Source: Sphingomonadaceae bacterium OTU29LAMAA1
GTDB lineage: Bacteria; Pseudomonadota; Alphaproteobacteria; Sphingomonadales; Sphingomonadaceae
Assembly (NCBI GenBank): GCA_024072375.1
Contig: CP099616.1
Coordinates: forward strand, 1-64,000
Reading direction: 5' to 3'
Length of the DNA: 64,000 bases
The notes under the pieces are model-generated. The model saw only the letters and a program-made list of their open reading frames with translations, searched no databases and was not told where the DNA came from. Shown here piece after piece: positions 19,502-29,840 of this stretch; the first letter of the stretch is position 1; each line of letters opens with the position of its first letter. The position numbers and the translations under genes were made by a program.

Positions 19502-20678
19502 GGGCCGACGCTGGGGTGTGATTGCCGGCGCCAGCGCGGCGGTAGCGGCTACCGCAGCCCTCGTCGGGATCTATGCGGTCGAGGCGGGAGCGGTACGGGT
19601 TGTCACCCAGGGCCGTTCCAGCGACCTGTTGCTGAAGGCCTCGGACGCACCCGCCGAGGTTTCCGCGGCGCCATCGCGGGCGACGATCGAGCGGGCCATA
19701 CAGGCCGATCCGCTCAACCAAAACATCTTCAATACCGCGATGATGCAGATCGGCCGTCGGGGCGGCACGACCCTTCCGCCCCCGGCATGGTTCGCCGTCC
19801 TTGGCCGTTATGGCTGGCGTGGCAGCCTCGCATTGCAGAACCTTATTTACTATCATGCCACCCGTAACGAGATCGGACGGGTACTTGACGTCGCCGACGC
19901 GCTGTTTCGCCGCGAAAAGCTGATGGAACAGGCGACGACTGTTTTTTCCTTGGCCGAAACCGATCCGACCTTGCGCAACAGCGTCGTTCGGCGACTACAA
20001 GCGCTTCCGGTATGGCGCCGTCCATTTCTGCTCGGTAGCGGCGTCCTTAATGATCCTGCCGCGATAGAGGGTCGCTACCAGACCCTTCGCGCACTTCAGC
20101 GCGGTGGTGGACCCCTGGCAGAGCAGGAAATGACCGCGCTCTTGCCGACCCTGGTCCGGGTCGGACGAACCGAGGATGCATTCGCACTCTGGTCCTATCG
20201 ACGGCAGGGGATCACCCGACCGCTTAACGATCCGCAATTCAGTCGGGCCGCAACGACGATCAACCAGGACGACACCGCGACACCGTTCAACTGGCGCTTC
20301 ATGTCGGGCGAGAATTTTGACGTCACTAGCGGTGGGCGCGGCTCTACCGGCATCGTCATCAACTGGAACGGACAGGGTGTTCCCGTCTTTGCTTCCCAGC
20401 AAACGACAGGGGCGGCCGGATCCTATCGGCTGCGCATTGCTTTCGACCCAGAAACCATGGTCGGCACCAAGGCGCTTGGCTTCCGCATGATGTGTCGGGA
20501 CACACGGATCGATTTTATTCCCGTGACGGCCCCGGATGCCACTCATAGCGACTGGCGTACCGCCCAGGGCGTGCCATGTGCCTTTTCCCGGCTCGAGATG
20601 TTCGGCGCACCGGGCGAGGGACGGCGCGACATCACGGTGACTGTGAATGGGATCGTCCTGCGGCGGGACGGCAGCTAA
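19488..20678 (+). CDS. Uncharacterised post-Wzc membrane-anchored protein, cluster 1 copy
   Basis: 396 aa from ATG 19488, which lies inside the wzc tail (14-bp overlap, so coupled); an ATG at 19446 is possible but less likely. One N-terminal membrane helix (VIAGASAAVAATAALVGIYA) is followed by an alpha-helical, TPR-like middle. The C-terminal, probably beta-rich domain carries NWRF, AAGSYRLRI, FRMMCRD and VPCAFSRLE. The gene after the cluster 2 wzc encodes the same architecture with matching DPxF...W, PAGSYRL, LRCKD and VPTGCP positions. Repeated placement directly after wzc argues for a periplasmic partner of the Wza-Wzc machine. I do not recognise a named family. Confidence 0.78.
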   Translation: MRKSEGRRWGVIAGASAAVAATAALVGIYAVEAGAVRVVTQGRSSDLLLKASDAPAEVSAAPSRATIERAIQADPLNQNIFNTAMMQIGRRGGTTLPPPAWFAVLGRYGWRGSLALQNLIYYHATRNEIGRVLDVADALFRREKLMEQATTVFSLAETDPTLRNSVVRRLQALPVWRRPFLLGSGVLNDPAAIEGRYQTLRALQRGGGPLAEQEMTALLPTLVRVGRTEDAFALWSYRRQGITRPLNDPQFSRAATTINQDDTATPFNWRFMSGENFDVTSGGRGSTGIVINWNGQGVPVFASQQTTGAAGSYRLRIAFDPETMVGTKALGFRMMCRDTRIDFIPVTAPDATHSDWRTAQGVPCAFSRLEMFGAPGEGRRDITVTVNGIVLRRDGS

Positions 20679-20787
20679 CTGATCTGTGTTGTAGATGGCT
20701 CGACTGGCGGGATCCACTCACATTGCGCTATGACCAACATGATCGTGAAACGGGAATTGCGACGAACCCCGATCGTCCGAACTGACG

Positions 20788-22212
20788 ATGAGCGATCCTA
20801 TGCCAGCAAACCAAGCAGACAGGACCGATAGCTTGGACATGAAGTCGTCGACAAATGGGATCGAGGAAGCACGCTGGCGGCCCAACAGCGCCACGATCAA
20901 GCTGCGAACCTTCACCTATCCGATCATCTTCGACACGCTGTGCATCACGTTAAGTATGTCGCTGGTCGCACTGGCGAGGGGCAGGCTGACGACCGAAGCC
21001 GGCTGGGCATTCGTCCTAGTGATGATCCTGCCTTTTTACCTGGTGATTGCCCTCAACAGCAAAGTCTATTCCATCAGGTTGCTGGCCGATCCGTTGCAAT
21101 CCGTCGGGCGTACGGTGAAGGCGTATCTCATCGCGGTGGCGATGATGACGCTCGCCAGCTTCTATCTTCGGACAACGACGGATCTGCCACGTCTCACGAT
21201 CGCGCTGGGGTCATTGCTGTCGATCGTCTCACTGGCCGTGAGCCGGTATTATTTCGTTCGCTACCGAAAGGCGATCGTCGGTGGGGAACCCTATAGCATC
21301 GCCCTGATCTGGGAACCGGGCCAGCCTATTCCGCCTATCGATTTCTCAGTTCGGATTGCAGCGGAAGGGTTCATTGATCCTCAGCGGCACGATCCGTTGA
21401 TGTACGATCGGCTCGCAGCGGCATTGGGCGGCATTCACAACGTCGTTGTGTCTTGCCATCCCGATCGCCGCAATGCGTGGACCCACGCCCTGAAGGGCGC
21501 GTGCATCCAGAGCGAGATCCTGATGCCGGAATTGCAGTCGCTTGCTCCGCTCGGGGTCAGTACGCATGCCTCGATGACGGCATTGGTCGTGTCGCACGGG
21601 CCGCTCAACCTGATTGATCGCGCAATCAAGCGGGCGTTCGACTTGGCGATTGCAGTACCGGCGATCGTCCTGCTGTCCCCGTTATTCCTGCTTGTCGCGG
21701 GCTGTATCAAGCTGGAAAGCCGTGGGCCGGTGTTCTTCCGGCAGGATCGTATCGGTCGCTCTAACCGCGTGTTCCGGATCTTCAAATTCCGGAGCATGAT
21801 CGCTGCGACCGCCGACAAGGAAGGGCAGCGTTCGGCATCGCGGAACGATGATCGGATCACCCGGGTAGGGCAGTTCTTGCGGCGAACGAGCATCGATGAG
21901 CTTCCGCAACTGCTCAATGTGTTGTTGGGAACGATGAGCATCGTCGGTCCGCGTCCCCATGCGCTAGGCTCGCGGGCGGCCAACAAGCTGTTTTGGGAGG
22001 TTGACGAACGGTACTGGCATCGCCACGCGGCAAAGCCAGGGTTGACCGGCCTCGCGCAGATTCGGGGTTATCGTGGGGCAACGGTGATGGAGGACGATCT
22101 GCGTAATCGTCTGCAAGCCGATCTAGAATATCTGGATACTTGGTCCATTTGGCGCGATATCAAGATCATCGTGATGACCTTTCAGGTGATGATCCACAAG
22201 AACGCGTTCTGA
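20788..22212 (+). CDS. Polyprenyl glycosylphosphotransferase, initiating sugar transferase (WcaJ/WbaP type)
   Basis: 474 aa. The N-terminal half has several membrane helices and a soluble domain. The C-terminal catalytic domain starts at KRAFDLAIAVPAIVLL and has GPVFFRQDRIGRSNRVFRIF, KFRSM, RTSIDELPQLLNVLLGTMSI, VGPRPHA and PGLTGLAQIRGYRG. It should load the first sugar phosphate, probably glucose or galactose, onto undecaprenyl phosphate to start the cluster 1 repeat unit. It follows the post-Wzc gene by 109 bp on the same strand. Confidence 0.92.
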   Translation: MSDPMPANQADRTDSLDMKSSTNGIEEARWRPNSATIKLRTFTYPIIFDTLCITLSMSLVALARGRLTTEAGWAFVLVMILPFYLVIALNSKVYSIRLLADPLQSVGRTVKAYLIAVAMMTLASFYLRTTTDLPRLTIALGSLLSIVSLAVSRYYFVRYRKAIVGGEPYSIALIWEPGQPIPPIDFSVRIAAEGFIDPQRHDPLMYDRLAAALGGIHNVVVSCHPDRRNAWTHALKGACIQSEILMPELQSLAPLGVSTHASMTALVVSHGPLNLIDRAIKRAFDLAIAVPAIVLLSPLFLLVAGCIKLESRGPVFFRQDRIGRSNRVFRIFKFRSMIAATADKEGQRSASRNDDRITRVGQFLRRTSIDELPQLLNVLLGTMSIVGPRPHALGSRAANKLFWEVDERYWHRHAAKPGLTGLAQIRGYRGATVMEDDLRNRLQADLEYLDTWSIWRDIKIIVMTFQVMIHKNAF

Positions 22213-22225
22213 TCCACGGGTCGCT

Positions 22226-23179
22226 TCAGATATCCTCGACCGGGTGGCCGAACGCCCGCAGGGTCTCGTGGATATCGCCCCGGTCCGCGGCGTGGGCGTT
22301 TTTGGTCAGCAGCGAACGCTTCAAGAACGGAAAGCCGGCACGCACCAGCGGCAGTGCCGCGAAGATGCTGGGATCGCCGCAGCGGATACTGTCGGCATAC
22401 CACAAGGCTCCGACGGACATCGTTCGTGCCGCCACGGTCGCGAAACGGCTTTCCTGCCCATATACTGCGCCACGATAATCGTTGAAGGCGAACCTATGCG
22501 GCAGAACGGTACGCAGCGCCCGAACCATGCTGCGATCGACGTTCTTGAGGTGAAAGGCATAGGACTGGATGTGATTTTGCAGCTGCGCCGATGCGGTAAA
22601 CCCGGTCAACCTCCATTGCATTGCCGGCCACAGCGTATCGACCGGTTCGAACGGTCCGAAGACGGAGTCGTTGAGAATCAACAGGTCGGCACCGGCGCTA
22701 TGTTGCGCGATCTCATGCAGCGCCAGCGCATAGGCGGAGAAATCGAAGCCCGGCAGAGCCTTCCAGTACAGGGCATCGGCCGTGCGACGAAGTTCGTCCG
22801 GAACGTCCGCAGGCGCCGGCGTCGCGCAGATCACGCACAATCCGGCATCGGCCTGCCGCAATCGGGCTAGCGTGAAGCGGTGGGCGGCGGTCAATCTGCC
22901 GTTGGGAAGATAGACGAAATAGACGATCCAGCGCAGTTTGGGCGTGATCGGGACAATCGCCGTAGACGTCGGCGCAAGCGTAAGGCCGCGCAGGATGGTC
23001 ACCCGTACCGCGGCTGTGACCCCGTCGGGCCGTGATGGCTGGAAGGTCCAGTTCCGCTCCAATGCATCGATGCCGGTTCGCAGGACCGGGGCTGGTCGAT
23101 GACCGAGTAATGTCTTGACGATCGATTTTAGAGTCAAGAGCGTCGTCCTATTCTGCCGGATGCGGCCCGTCCGGAACAC
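22226..23179 (-). CDS. Rhamnan synthesis protein F (RgpF)-like protein
   Basis: 317 aa. The central part reads ADLLILNDSVFGPFEPVDTL and then WRLTGFTASAQLQNHIQSYA, the signature block of RgpF-type rhamnan synthesis proteins; the C-terminus has GQESRFATVAARTM. RgpF proteins are involved in assembly of rhamnose polymers, which fits the presence of both D- and L-rhamnose pathways here. It ends 13 bp from the convergent glycosylphosphotransferase and is divergent from the GT2 gene at 23403; the 223-bp gap between those two starts probably holds both promoters. Confidence 0.75.
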   Translation of the reverse strand: MFRTGRIRQNRTTLLTLKSIVKTLLGHRPAPVLRTGIDALERNWTFQPSRPDGVTAAVRVTILRGLTLAPTSTAIVPITPKLRWIVYFVYLPNGRLTAAHRFTLARLRQADAGLCVICATPAPADVPDELRRTADALYWKALPGFDFSAYALALHEIAQHSAGADLLILNDSVFGPFEPVDTLWPAMQWRLTGFTASAQLQNHIQSYAFHLKNVDRSMVRALRTVLPHRFAFNDYRGAVYGQESRFATVAARTMSVGALWYADSIRCGDPSIFAALPLVRAGFPFLKRSLLTKNAHAADRGDIHETLRAFGHPVEDI

Positions 23180-23402
23180 CCTGTTGGACCGGGTCGGAGC
23201 GGTCGTCCGGTGGTCGGAGTATGGGGAACAATCTGGACAGCGTGAGGGACGATGGCTATGCCCGCCACGTTATTCTGCAATGCACCACGATATCGAGGAT
23301 GGCAGCCGCTACGCAGGAAACGGCAAGGGTGCAAGGCACGCTCCGCCATATTGGGGCATGTGCTGGCATCTCCTATGCATGGATCGACACTGAAGGCTGC
23401 TG

Positions 23403-24287
23403 ATGAACCTCCTCGTCACCATTACCTACAACTCGCTGGCGCATGACATTCTGCCCGCATTCTTCGCGTGCCTTCAGGCTCAGCAGAGTTCCGATTTTGA
23501 AATTCTAGTGATCGACAACGCGTCGACCGATGGCACGCCAGACTATCTGCGTCGCCTCAATCTGCCCAACCTCCGGCTACTGTTGAATGACGAGAACGTC
23601 GGGTTCGGCCGAGCCTGCAACCAAGGCATAGCCATCGCGCGCGAACGTGGCGCCCGCTACGTCACCTTCATCAACAACGACGTCGAATTCGGTTCCGATC
23701 TAATCGGAGGCATGATGACGGCGCTGGACGCAAGTGGTGCGGTGGGACTCTCGCCGCTCATCACGTTGTTCGACGAGCCTGGGCGATTATGGTTCGCGAC
23801 GGGCTCCTATCGCTGGAACCGGGGGATGATCCCGTTCCACGATGGGATCGGCGATCCGCTCACGGCTTTGCCTACCGCACGCGGCGCCGTTCTGCCTACA
23901 GCCTTTGCCCCCGGCTGTTGCCTCATCTTTCGCATGGATGCGTTCGATGTGGTGCCGGGCTTCGATGATCGCTTTTTCGTCTATTGGGAGGATGCCGACC
24001 TCTGCATGAACTTGCGCGAACATGGGCTGCGGATCGTCACCGATACCGGTTTGGAATGCCACCACAAGGTCAGCGTCTCGACGGGGGGATCGTTCAGCGA
24101 TTTTTCGATCTATCATTTCAATCGCGGGCATATGCTCTTCGTGCGCAAGCATTTCGGGACAGCTGCGTTGGGATTTGCATTGCCGATGTCTTTTGCGAAA
24201 GCGGTGCTCAACGTCGTACGTGGGCGAATGAAACCGCGCCAACTAGCTATGTGGCGACAAGGTATCGTATCCGGTTTGAAGAACTGA
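23403..24287 (+). CDS. Glycosyltransferase family 2, rhamnosyltransferase-like
   Basis: 294 aa, GT-A fold. It shows VTITYNSLAHDILPAF, LVIDNASTDGTPDYL, NVGFGRACNQGI, the metal-binding FINNDVEF and the acceptor-side CLIFRMDAFDVVPGFDDRFF, then YWEDADLCMNLREHG. This pattern is typical of WbbL-type rhamnosyltransferases. A rhamnose donor fits the cluster. Two more plus-strand genes follow (polymerase, GT4). Confidence 0.9.
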   Translation: MNLLVTITYNSLAHDILPAFFACLQAQQSSDFEILVIDNASTDGTPDYLRRLNLPNLRLLLNDENVGFGRACNQGIAIARERGARYVTFINNDVEFGSDLIGGMMTALDASGAVGLSPLITLFDEPGRLWFATGSYRWNRGMIPFHDGIGDPLTALPTARGAVLPTAFAPGCCLIFRMDAFDVVPGFDDRFFVYWEDADLCMNLREHGLRIVTDTGLECHHKVSVSTGGSFSDFSIYHFNRGHMLFVRKHFGTAALGFALPMSFAKAVLNVVRGRMKPRQLAMWRQGIVSGLKN

Positions 24288-24362
24288 TCGACGGATGCAG
24301 ACAATTTTTAATCCGATGCCCATCCCCATCTCCGTCCCCGTTGCCGGTCAGATGCCTAGCGG

Positions 24363-25817
24363 ATGGACCATGAGGGAAGTCGATGGCATAATCCCATCAA
24401 GTTCGATCCTTCGACAGATCGGCCATCCTTCTTTTCAGTACATGACAGCATTCTGATGGCCCAGACATTTTCCCCGCGTCCTCCGGTGAGCGACATCATT
24501 CCTCGCGCGGATCAGGCGGCGATGCCGGTATTCCTGGCGGTTGTCGTGTGCGCGTTATCCGGTTTCACCAATATCAAACTGGCCGACATCCAGAGCGTCG
24601 AAGTGGTCGTGCTGGCCGCGATGCTCCTGTCGCTGCTGATGCCGCACCGGCAGGTCAATCTGCGCGCACCCGGCCCGATCGATGCGATGAAGATGAAGTT
24701 CGTGTGGATGTTCGTTTTAATTTTCATCGGATCGGCACTGTCGCTTCGTCTCACCTTCTATCCGCCTTATGGCATAAGCGCGATCAAGCAGCCGCCCTTC
24801 GCCACTTTCGCCCGGATGATCCAGGTGATGTTGTCGGTGAGTTCGCTGTTCATCGTGGCGCTGGCCGCCCGTCAGGGGCCAGATGCGTTTCGCAAGTTGC
24901 TGACCGCCTATGTCTGGTGCGCCTATGTCGGCGCCATTTGGGGCATCGTGTCTATGATGGCGCATTTCATCGGCATCGAACTGCCTGGCGTCATCGTTCA
25001 AAGTACGGTCCGGATGCGGGGGTTCTTTATCGAAGGCGGACCGTTCGGCATCTATCTGGTCGGAGCGATCATCATACAGATCATCCGCGGTCCCTATCTG
25101 GGCTACGTATCGCGTTATTCGTTCTACGCCGGTATTGCTTTGCTTTCCGTTGCCCTGATCGGAGCGCAGTCCAAGGCATCTGCGCTGCTGGTCGTGACGG
25201 TGATGATCCCCTATTTCATTCGCGTTCGACGCATAAAGACGATTTTCCTGCTGGCTGTCCTCGCCATGCCCGTCATCATCGCCAGCGGCGTGCTGCAGGG
25301 GATCGGCGGCTATTACGACAGCATGTCGAATTTCAATGCGGCAGTCAGCGAACGCCCCGACGACAGCAACCTCATCATGGGACGGATCGCCGCAGCGATT
25401 CTACTGCCTCGTATGGTGCTGGCACACCCGATCCTGGGAATTGGCGTCGGCAATTACTCGCTGGTACGCAACGATCCTTCGATCCTGCAGGGGATGCCGC
25501 GCGTCGAAGGATGGGATCTGCACGGACTCGGGCTGCTCGGTTATTGTGCTGAGCTCGGCGTACCGCTGACCATCTTCGTCATGTGGGTCTATGCCTATCC
25601 GATCGTCGCCGCGTGGCGGACGAGGCCGTGGATCGTTCTTCTCGGCAGCTATCCAATCGTCGCGGCAATCTACGGCGTTCAGCTTAACTTCGCCTATCCC
25701 TGGATCGTTGCCGGCCTCGCCCTTGCTGCGGTCGATATCGATCGGGATCATAAATCCAAGCGGGCTTACGATTTGACCAAGAGCAATCGGTCGCCGGTTC
25801 CGGCGCGACGTCGATGA
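24363..25817 (+). CDS. Polysaccharide polymerase-like membrane protein (Wzy candidate, cluster 1)
   Basis: Up to 484 aa; ATG 24456 (453 aa) is an equally good start because the hydrophobic part begins after it. About 11-12 membrane segments. A periplasmic stretch near residues 215-260 includes STVRMRGFFIEGGPFGIYLV and SKASALLVV, then LAHPILGIGVGNYSLVRN near 355. This is the O-antigen polymerase/ligase-like layout. With the Wzy_C protein at 14978 it is one of two polymerase candidates in cluster 1; this one sits among the repeat-unit glycosyltransferases and is the better Wzy. It overlaps the next gene by ATGA. Confidence 0.78.
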   Translation: MDHEGSRWHNPIKFDPSTDRPSFFSVHDSILMAQTFSPRPPVSDIIPRADQAAMPVFLAVVVCALSGFTNIKLADIQSVEVVVLAAMLLSLLMPHRQVNLRAPGPIDAMKMKFVWMFVLIFIGSALSLRLTFYPPYGISAIKQPPFATFARMIQVMLSVSSLFIVALAARQGPDAFRKLLTAYVWCAYVGAIWGIVSMMAHFIGIELPGVIVQSTVRMRGFFIEGGPFGIYLVGAIIIQIIRGPYLGYVSRYSFYAGIALLSVALIGAQSKASALLVVTVMIPYFIRVRRIKTIFLLAVLAMPVIIASGVLQGIGGYYDSMSNFNAAVSERPDDSNLIMGRIAAAILLPRMVLAHPILGIGVGNYSLVRNDPSILQGMPRVEGWDLHGLGLLGYCAELGVPLTIFVMWVYAYPIVAAWRTRPWIVLLGSYPIVAAIYGVQLNFAYPWIVAGLALAAVDIDRDHKSKRAYDLTKSNRSPVPARRR

Positions 25818-26902
25818 AACTGCTCGTCGATGCCCGCGTCGGCTGGGGGCATGGTATCGGTCGCGTCGTCACCAATACCGTGCCGCGTATCGCCGGCATG
25901 CATCCCGAGTGGAGCATCGACGTTCTAGTCGGCCCCGATGATGTCGCACAGGCGGAGCAGGTCTTCGCCGGTCATGCGAACCTTGCCGTCCGACCCTGTC
26001 CGGTCACGCCTTTCTCCGCCGCGGAACAATGGCGCCTGTCTGCCTATGCCGATGGATATGATCTGACCTGGTTCACCAATTACTGGGTGCCGCTTCGCTG
26101 GCGTGGGCGGTTCGTCGCTACCGTGCACGACATGCTGCATCTCATGCCCGAATATCTGCCGTCGTCGCGCCCCAAGCGGATGTTGGCTCGGCAGACCTTC
26201 GCCAAGGTGCGCCGCGATGCGCGCGCCGTGATGTTCGTCAGCCGTTTCACCCAGGCCGCGTTCGCCGATATGATTGGGGCGCCACGGTATGGAGAGGCGA
26301 TACAATTAGGGGGCGACCACCTTAATTACGGTGCGCTCAAACCGATTGCAGCCCGACCTCGTCGCGTGATGGTCGTTGCTGCGTCCAAGAAGCACAAGAA
26401 CTTCGCACTGTTGCTGGAGGCTTGGCGGCGGGCGAAAGTCGCCGACCACTGGACTCTAACCGTTGTATCGCCAGGCTCCGCCTTGCGATCGTCCATCGAC
26501 ATCGAACGACTGGTCGCGGACGTTCCGCGCACCGAGGTCTTGCGCGACCTGCCCAACGCTGTGCTCGCTGAGCTGTATGCCGACAGCGCGATCCTGGCGA
26601 TGCCATCGCTTTATGAAGGGTTCGGGCTGCCCTTGATAGAAGGGCTGCGGGCAGGGGCATTATGCCTCAGCTCGAACGCGGGCGCGATGGTCGAGGTGGC
26701 CGAGGGCAGTTTGGTGCAATTCGTCAACGGTAACGATCCCCTCGGCTGGACGACCTCAATCGAAGCGGCGTGCGCGACCGTTGACCGGGACGACCCACTT
26801 CTCGATGCGATCCAGTGCCACAACATCGTCAAGGCGGATCGGCTGCGCTGGAGTGAAACTGCAGCAAGTATTGCCAGAGTTATCGTTATGGCTGCTGAAT
26901 AA
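25814..26902 (+). CDS. Glycosyltransferase family 4 (MtfB-like)
   Basis: 362 aa. It opens [19 protein letters not shown] and has [36 protein letters not shown] and the donor-site [20 protein letters not shown]. These are the marks of the MtfB-like GT4 group, also seen in the gene at 7198-8307. The start is fixed by the ATGA overlap with the polymerase gene. It is the last intact gene of cluster 1; 55 bp downstream the rmlB duplicate begins. Confidence 0.9.
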   Translation: MKLLVDARVGWGHGIGRVVTNTVPRIAGMHPEWSIDVLVGPDDVAQAEQVFAGHANLAVRPCPVTPFSAAEQWRLSAYADGYDLTWFTNYWVPLRWRGRFVATVHDMLHLMPEYLPSSRPKRMLARQTFAKVRRDARAVMFVSRFTQAAFADMIGAPRYGEAIQLGGDHLNYGALKPIAARPRRVMVVAASKKHKNFALLLEAWRRAKVADHWTLTVVSPGSALRSSIDIERLVADVPRTEVLRDLPNAVLAELYADSAILAMPSLYEGFGLPLIEGLRAGALCLSSNAGAMVEVAEGSLVQFVNGNDPLGWTTSIEAACATVDRDDPLLDAIQCHNIVKADRLRWSETAASIARVIVMAAE

Positions 26903-26957
26903 GCTTTCCCCGAATATTTCAGGTTGGCAAAGCATGAAGGAAGGTGAAGGTCGCTCT

Positions 26958-27200
26958 CTGCGCCCGCGTGCCGACGGTAAGCCCTATACGGATCAGATCA
27001 CCTCGGTCGCCGACCGCCCCGGCCACGACAAGCGCTATGCGATCGACGCCGCGCGGATCGGTGACGAACTCGGCTGGACGCCCGCCGAGACGTTCGAGAC
27101 GGGGATCGAGAAGACGGTGCGCTGGTATCTCGACAACGAGGCGTGGTGGCGTCCGCTGGTCGCCGCCAAGGCGGCCGAACGGCGTGGCATCGTGGCGTAG
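26958..27200 (+). pseudogene. Duplicated 3' fragment of rmlB
   Basis: In frame it encodes the last 80 codons of RmlB (from [13 protein letters not shown] to the stop) with three amino-acid changes against the intact copy at 10083-11135. There is no RmlB start, Rossmann motif or active site, so it is not functional. The frame can be read back into the preceding glycosyltransferase in another phase, but that has no meaning. It lies at the border between EPS clusters 1 and 2. Confidence 0.93.
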
Positions 27201-27224
27201 ATGCGTCGACCTGTAGACATGTCG
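27201..27224. repeat. Octamer array upstream of wecB
   Basis: Boxes ATGCGTCG (27201-27208), ACCTGTAG (27209-27216) and ACATGTCG (27217-27224). Identical to the array between rmlB and rmlD, of which it is the duplicated copy; now about 100 bp before the first gene of cluster 2. Confidence 0.75.
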
Positions 27225-27321
27225 ATCACCAGTGATATATGGTTTGGAATTTATCGGATAGCGTAGCTAGTACTCTGAGAAATTTGACTTCCAATATTTT
27301 CTAAAAGCGCTGGGATTCCAA

Positions 27322-28470
27322 ATGTCTAATACTATTAGAGTTCTATCTGTTTTTGGGACAAGGCCAGAAGCGGTTAAAATGGCGCGTCTTGTCAAGACAC
27401 TACAAGCGTCGGAGCGATTTGATGCAAGGGTTTGTGTGACTGCTCAACATCGCGAGATGCTAGATCAAGTTCTTGATCTGTTTTCCGTTGTTCCAGACTA
27501 TGATCTGAATGTCATGACTGCCGGTCAGACGCTGGACGGCATTGCATCTCGGATCATATCGGGTCTCGGATCCGTGCTATCCGAATTTGCTCCAGATCTA
27601 GTTTTGGTACACGGTGATACAACAACTACTTTAGCGACAAGCATAGCGTCTCTTCATGCTCAAATTCCGATAGGTCATGTCGAGGCTGGATTGCGGACCG
27701 GTAATATCTTATCGCCTTGGCCGGAAGAGGCTAATCGTCGCGTTACGGGCGTGCTAGCGACACTACATTTCTCGCCGACATCGGCGACCCGTGATAATTT
27801 GGTTCGGGAAAACGTTGCAAACGATAGTATATATGTAACAGGCAACACAGTTATCGATTCGCTATTTTATATCGTTGACCTGCTGGAGCGTGGCGAGATC
27901 GCGCCGACCTACCCAACGTTGTCGGCAATTGAGGATCGCCGCATAATCCTCGTTACCGGACATCGACGAGAGAGCTTTGGCGGCGGGTTCGATCGGATCT
28001 GCGACGCCTTGTCGAAAATCGCACGGCGCCCGGATATCGCCATAGTCTATCCGGTCCACCTCAACCCGAAGGTCAAGGGACCAGTGATGGAGAAGCTGGG
28101 TGGACTGAAAAATGTAGTGTTGCTGCCGCCGCAAGATTATCCCAGTTTCGTCGATTTAATGAGGCGAGCGACAATCATCCTAACCGACTCTGGCGGTGTG
28201 CAAGAGGAAGGCCCTTCGCTTGGAAAGCCCGTCCTCGTCATGCGGGACAACACGGAGCGACCTGAGGCAGTCGCTGCCGGGACAGTTCGTCTTGTCGGCA
28301 CGGACGTCAAGACCATCGTCGGGGCTGTCGACGAGCTTCTTGATGACAAAACCGCTTACGATCGTATGAGTTTGGCGCACAATCCTTATGGTGACGGCAA
28401 GGCTGTCGGCCGGATAATTCACGCGATCGAGGAATGGGCTGATGCGCGTATGAAAGCAGGGACCGCGTGA
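27322..28470 (+). CDS. wecB: UDP-N-acetylglucosamine 2-epimerase (non-hydrolysing)
   Basis: 382 aa. Marks of WecB are [16 protein letters not shown] near the N-terminus, [23 protein letters not shown], the catalytic stretch [49 protein letters not shown] and RDNTERPEA. It makes UDP-ManNAc. No wecC-type dehydrogenase is in the window, so the polymer may contain ManNAc itself. Base use is clearly more AT-rich than in cluster 1, especially in the first third, pointing to a different origin. The next gene's GTG overlaps its stop. Confidence 0.96.
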   Translation: MSNTIRVLSVFGTRPEAVKMARLVKTLQASERFDARVCVTAQHREMLDQVLDLFSVVPDYDLNVMTAGQTLDGIASRIISGLGSVLSEFAPDLVLVHGDTTTTLATSIASLHAQIPIGHVEAGLRTGNILSPWPEEANRRVTGVLATLHFSPTSATRDNLVRENVANDSIYVTGNTVIDSLFYIVDLLERGEIAPTYPTLSAIEDRRIILVTGHRRESFGGGFDRICDALSKIARRPDIAIVYPVHLNPKVKGPVMEKLGGLKNVVLLPPQDYPSFVDLMRRATIILTDSGGVQEEGPSLGKPVLVMRDNTERPEAVAAGTVRLVGTDVKTIVGAVDELLDDKTAYDRMSLAHNPYGDGKAVGRIIHAIEEWADARMKAGTA

Positions 28471-29825
28471 CCAGCCCAAATTGGCGGTCGGTTGCTAGCC
28501 GGCTGCCGGCCTTCGTGCAGGCAGGGGGCGGCAGCAGCATGATCCGCGGAGGTGTTGCGGCCATGATCTTGAAAGCTGGTTACGTTATCGCTCAATTTGG
28601 TGTCGGCGTTGTGCTCGCTCGCGCACTCGGCCCAGCGGCACTCGGCACCTATGCATTCATTGTCGCGGTCGTCCAAGTTCTGGTAATTTTAGGCCAGTGG
28701 GGAATTCCCACCTTGTTGGTCAGACGGCTGGCGGTCGATCTTCAGACCGGCCATCTCGTTGAAACTAAAGGCCGCATCGCTAGCGCCTTGATCGTGGTGG
28801 CGATGACATCGTTCCTGGTAAGCGCGGGATGGGCTTTGATTTCCGGCCTGACCGGATCGAGCCGATCGGACATGGGGGGGCTAGTTATAGTCCTGGTCAT
28901 AGCAGTGGCGCTCGGCAGCGTGATCGGGGGTGCCCTACGCGGGCTTGGGTCCGTCTCGTTCAGCCTTATGGCGGACGAGACGCTGCGGCCATGGTTTCTG
29001 CTCGGCTTTATCGGTGTCTCAATGGCGTTCGGCGCCGCGCTCGATCCACGCGCGGCCTTGGCCATTCATGCCGTCGCCGCGGTTTCGGCGTTGGTCATTT
29101 CGGCCATGCTATTGAGGCATAACATGCCCAATTGCGTGGAGCAGGAGGCGATCGTCTGGCAGATCCCGGCTTCTTTACGCTTGGGGCTGCCGTTTCTCCT
29201 GTTGGCCGGTGCCCAGACCGTGGGGTACCAGACGGATACGATCCTGTTGGGGATCCTGACACCCGGCACTCCCGTCGGCCTTTATAGAACGGCTGCGCAG
29301 GTCGCAGAAAGCGTCAGCGTCCTGTTGTTTGCGATTTCGACCGTGATCGGACCCCATCTAGCCCGCGCGGAGGGCGATCCCGACCGGCTCCGCGCAATCC
29401 TGATCGATGCGCACAGGATTGGTCTCGCACTGATGGCACCGATGATGTTGGTCGTGCTGTTCGCTGGCGACTGGGTTGTCACTACGATGTTCGGTTCCGA
29501 CTATATTTCCGCTATTCCCGCAATGCATATTTTAGTGTTGGGAAAAATGCTGTACGCAACGACTGGTTTTGTCGGACTGGCACTAGGGATGATCGGTCGG
29601 GCGTGGCAGGCGGCCGGGATTGCGGCGGCTGTAATCCTACTTAATGTGGTGCTCGATCTCGTCCTTATTCCGCGGCTCGGCATCGAGGGGGCCGCGATCG
29701 CCGATACGTCGAGTAACTTCATGGTGAATCTTGCCGGTGCGCTTTATCTGCGTCACCTCTTGGGGGGGCGGGGGGTCTCCGCGATCGCCGTAAAATCGAA
29801 GAAGCGAAACGCTTCTTCTGCCTGA
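28467..29825 (+). CDS. Oligosaccharide flippase (Wzx), cluster 2
   Basis: 452 aa with 12 or more membrane segments. The start [20 protein letters not shown], then [18 protein letters not shown], is typical of the polysaccharide transporter (MOP) family. Translation starts at GTG 28467, overlapping the wecB stop. G-rich tracts (seven and six Gs at 29762-29775) and a 9-bp perfect hairpin at 29798-29818 lie in the last 20 codons. It should flip the cluster 2 repeat unit. Confidence 0.88.
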   Translation: MTSPNWRSVASRLPAFVQAGGGSSMIRGGVAAMILKAGYVIAQFGVGVVLARALGPAALGTYAFIVAVVQVLVILGQWGIPTLLVRRLAVDLQTGHLVETKGRIASALIVVAMTSFLVSAGWALISGLTGSSRSDMGGLVIVLVIAVALGSVIGGALRGLGSVSFSLMADETLRPWFLLGFIGVSMAFGAALDPRAALAIHAVAAVSALVISAMLLRHNMPNCVEQEAIVWQIPASLRLGLPFLLLAGAQTVGYQTDTILLGILTPGTPVGLYRTAAQVAESVSVLLFAISTVIGPHLARAEGDPDRLRAILIDAHRIGLALMAPMMLVVLFAGDWVVTTMFGSDYISAIPAMHILVLGKMLYATTGFVGLALGMIGRAWQAAGIAAAVILLNVVLDLVLIPRLGIEGAAIADTSSNFMVNLAGALYLRHLLGGRGVSAIAVKSKKRNASSA

Positions 29826-29840
29826 AAGTAGAGAACGGAC

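Larger units (their letters stand above)
26958..27224 (+). repeat. 267-bp inverted duplication, copy 2
   Basis: Inverted partner of 10059-10325; homology ends on one side within rmlB codon sequence and on the other exactly at the end of the octamer array. Directly after it (27225-27321) the DNA becomes AT-rich and has no gene until wecB. Confidence 0.9.

Noticed and set aside
26781..27200. 139-codon frame as a gene at the cluster junction
   Set aside because: It fuses an out-of-frame piece of the GT4 gene to the duplicated rmlB end; it lacks any RmlB active site.
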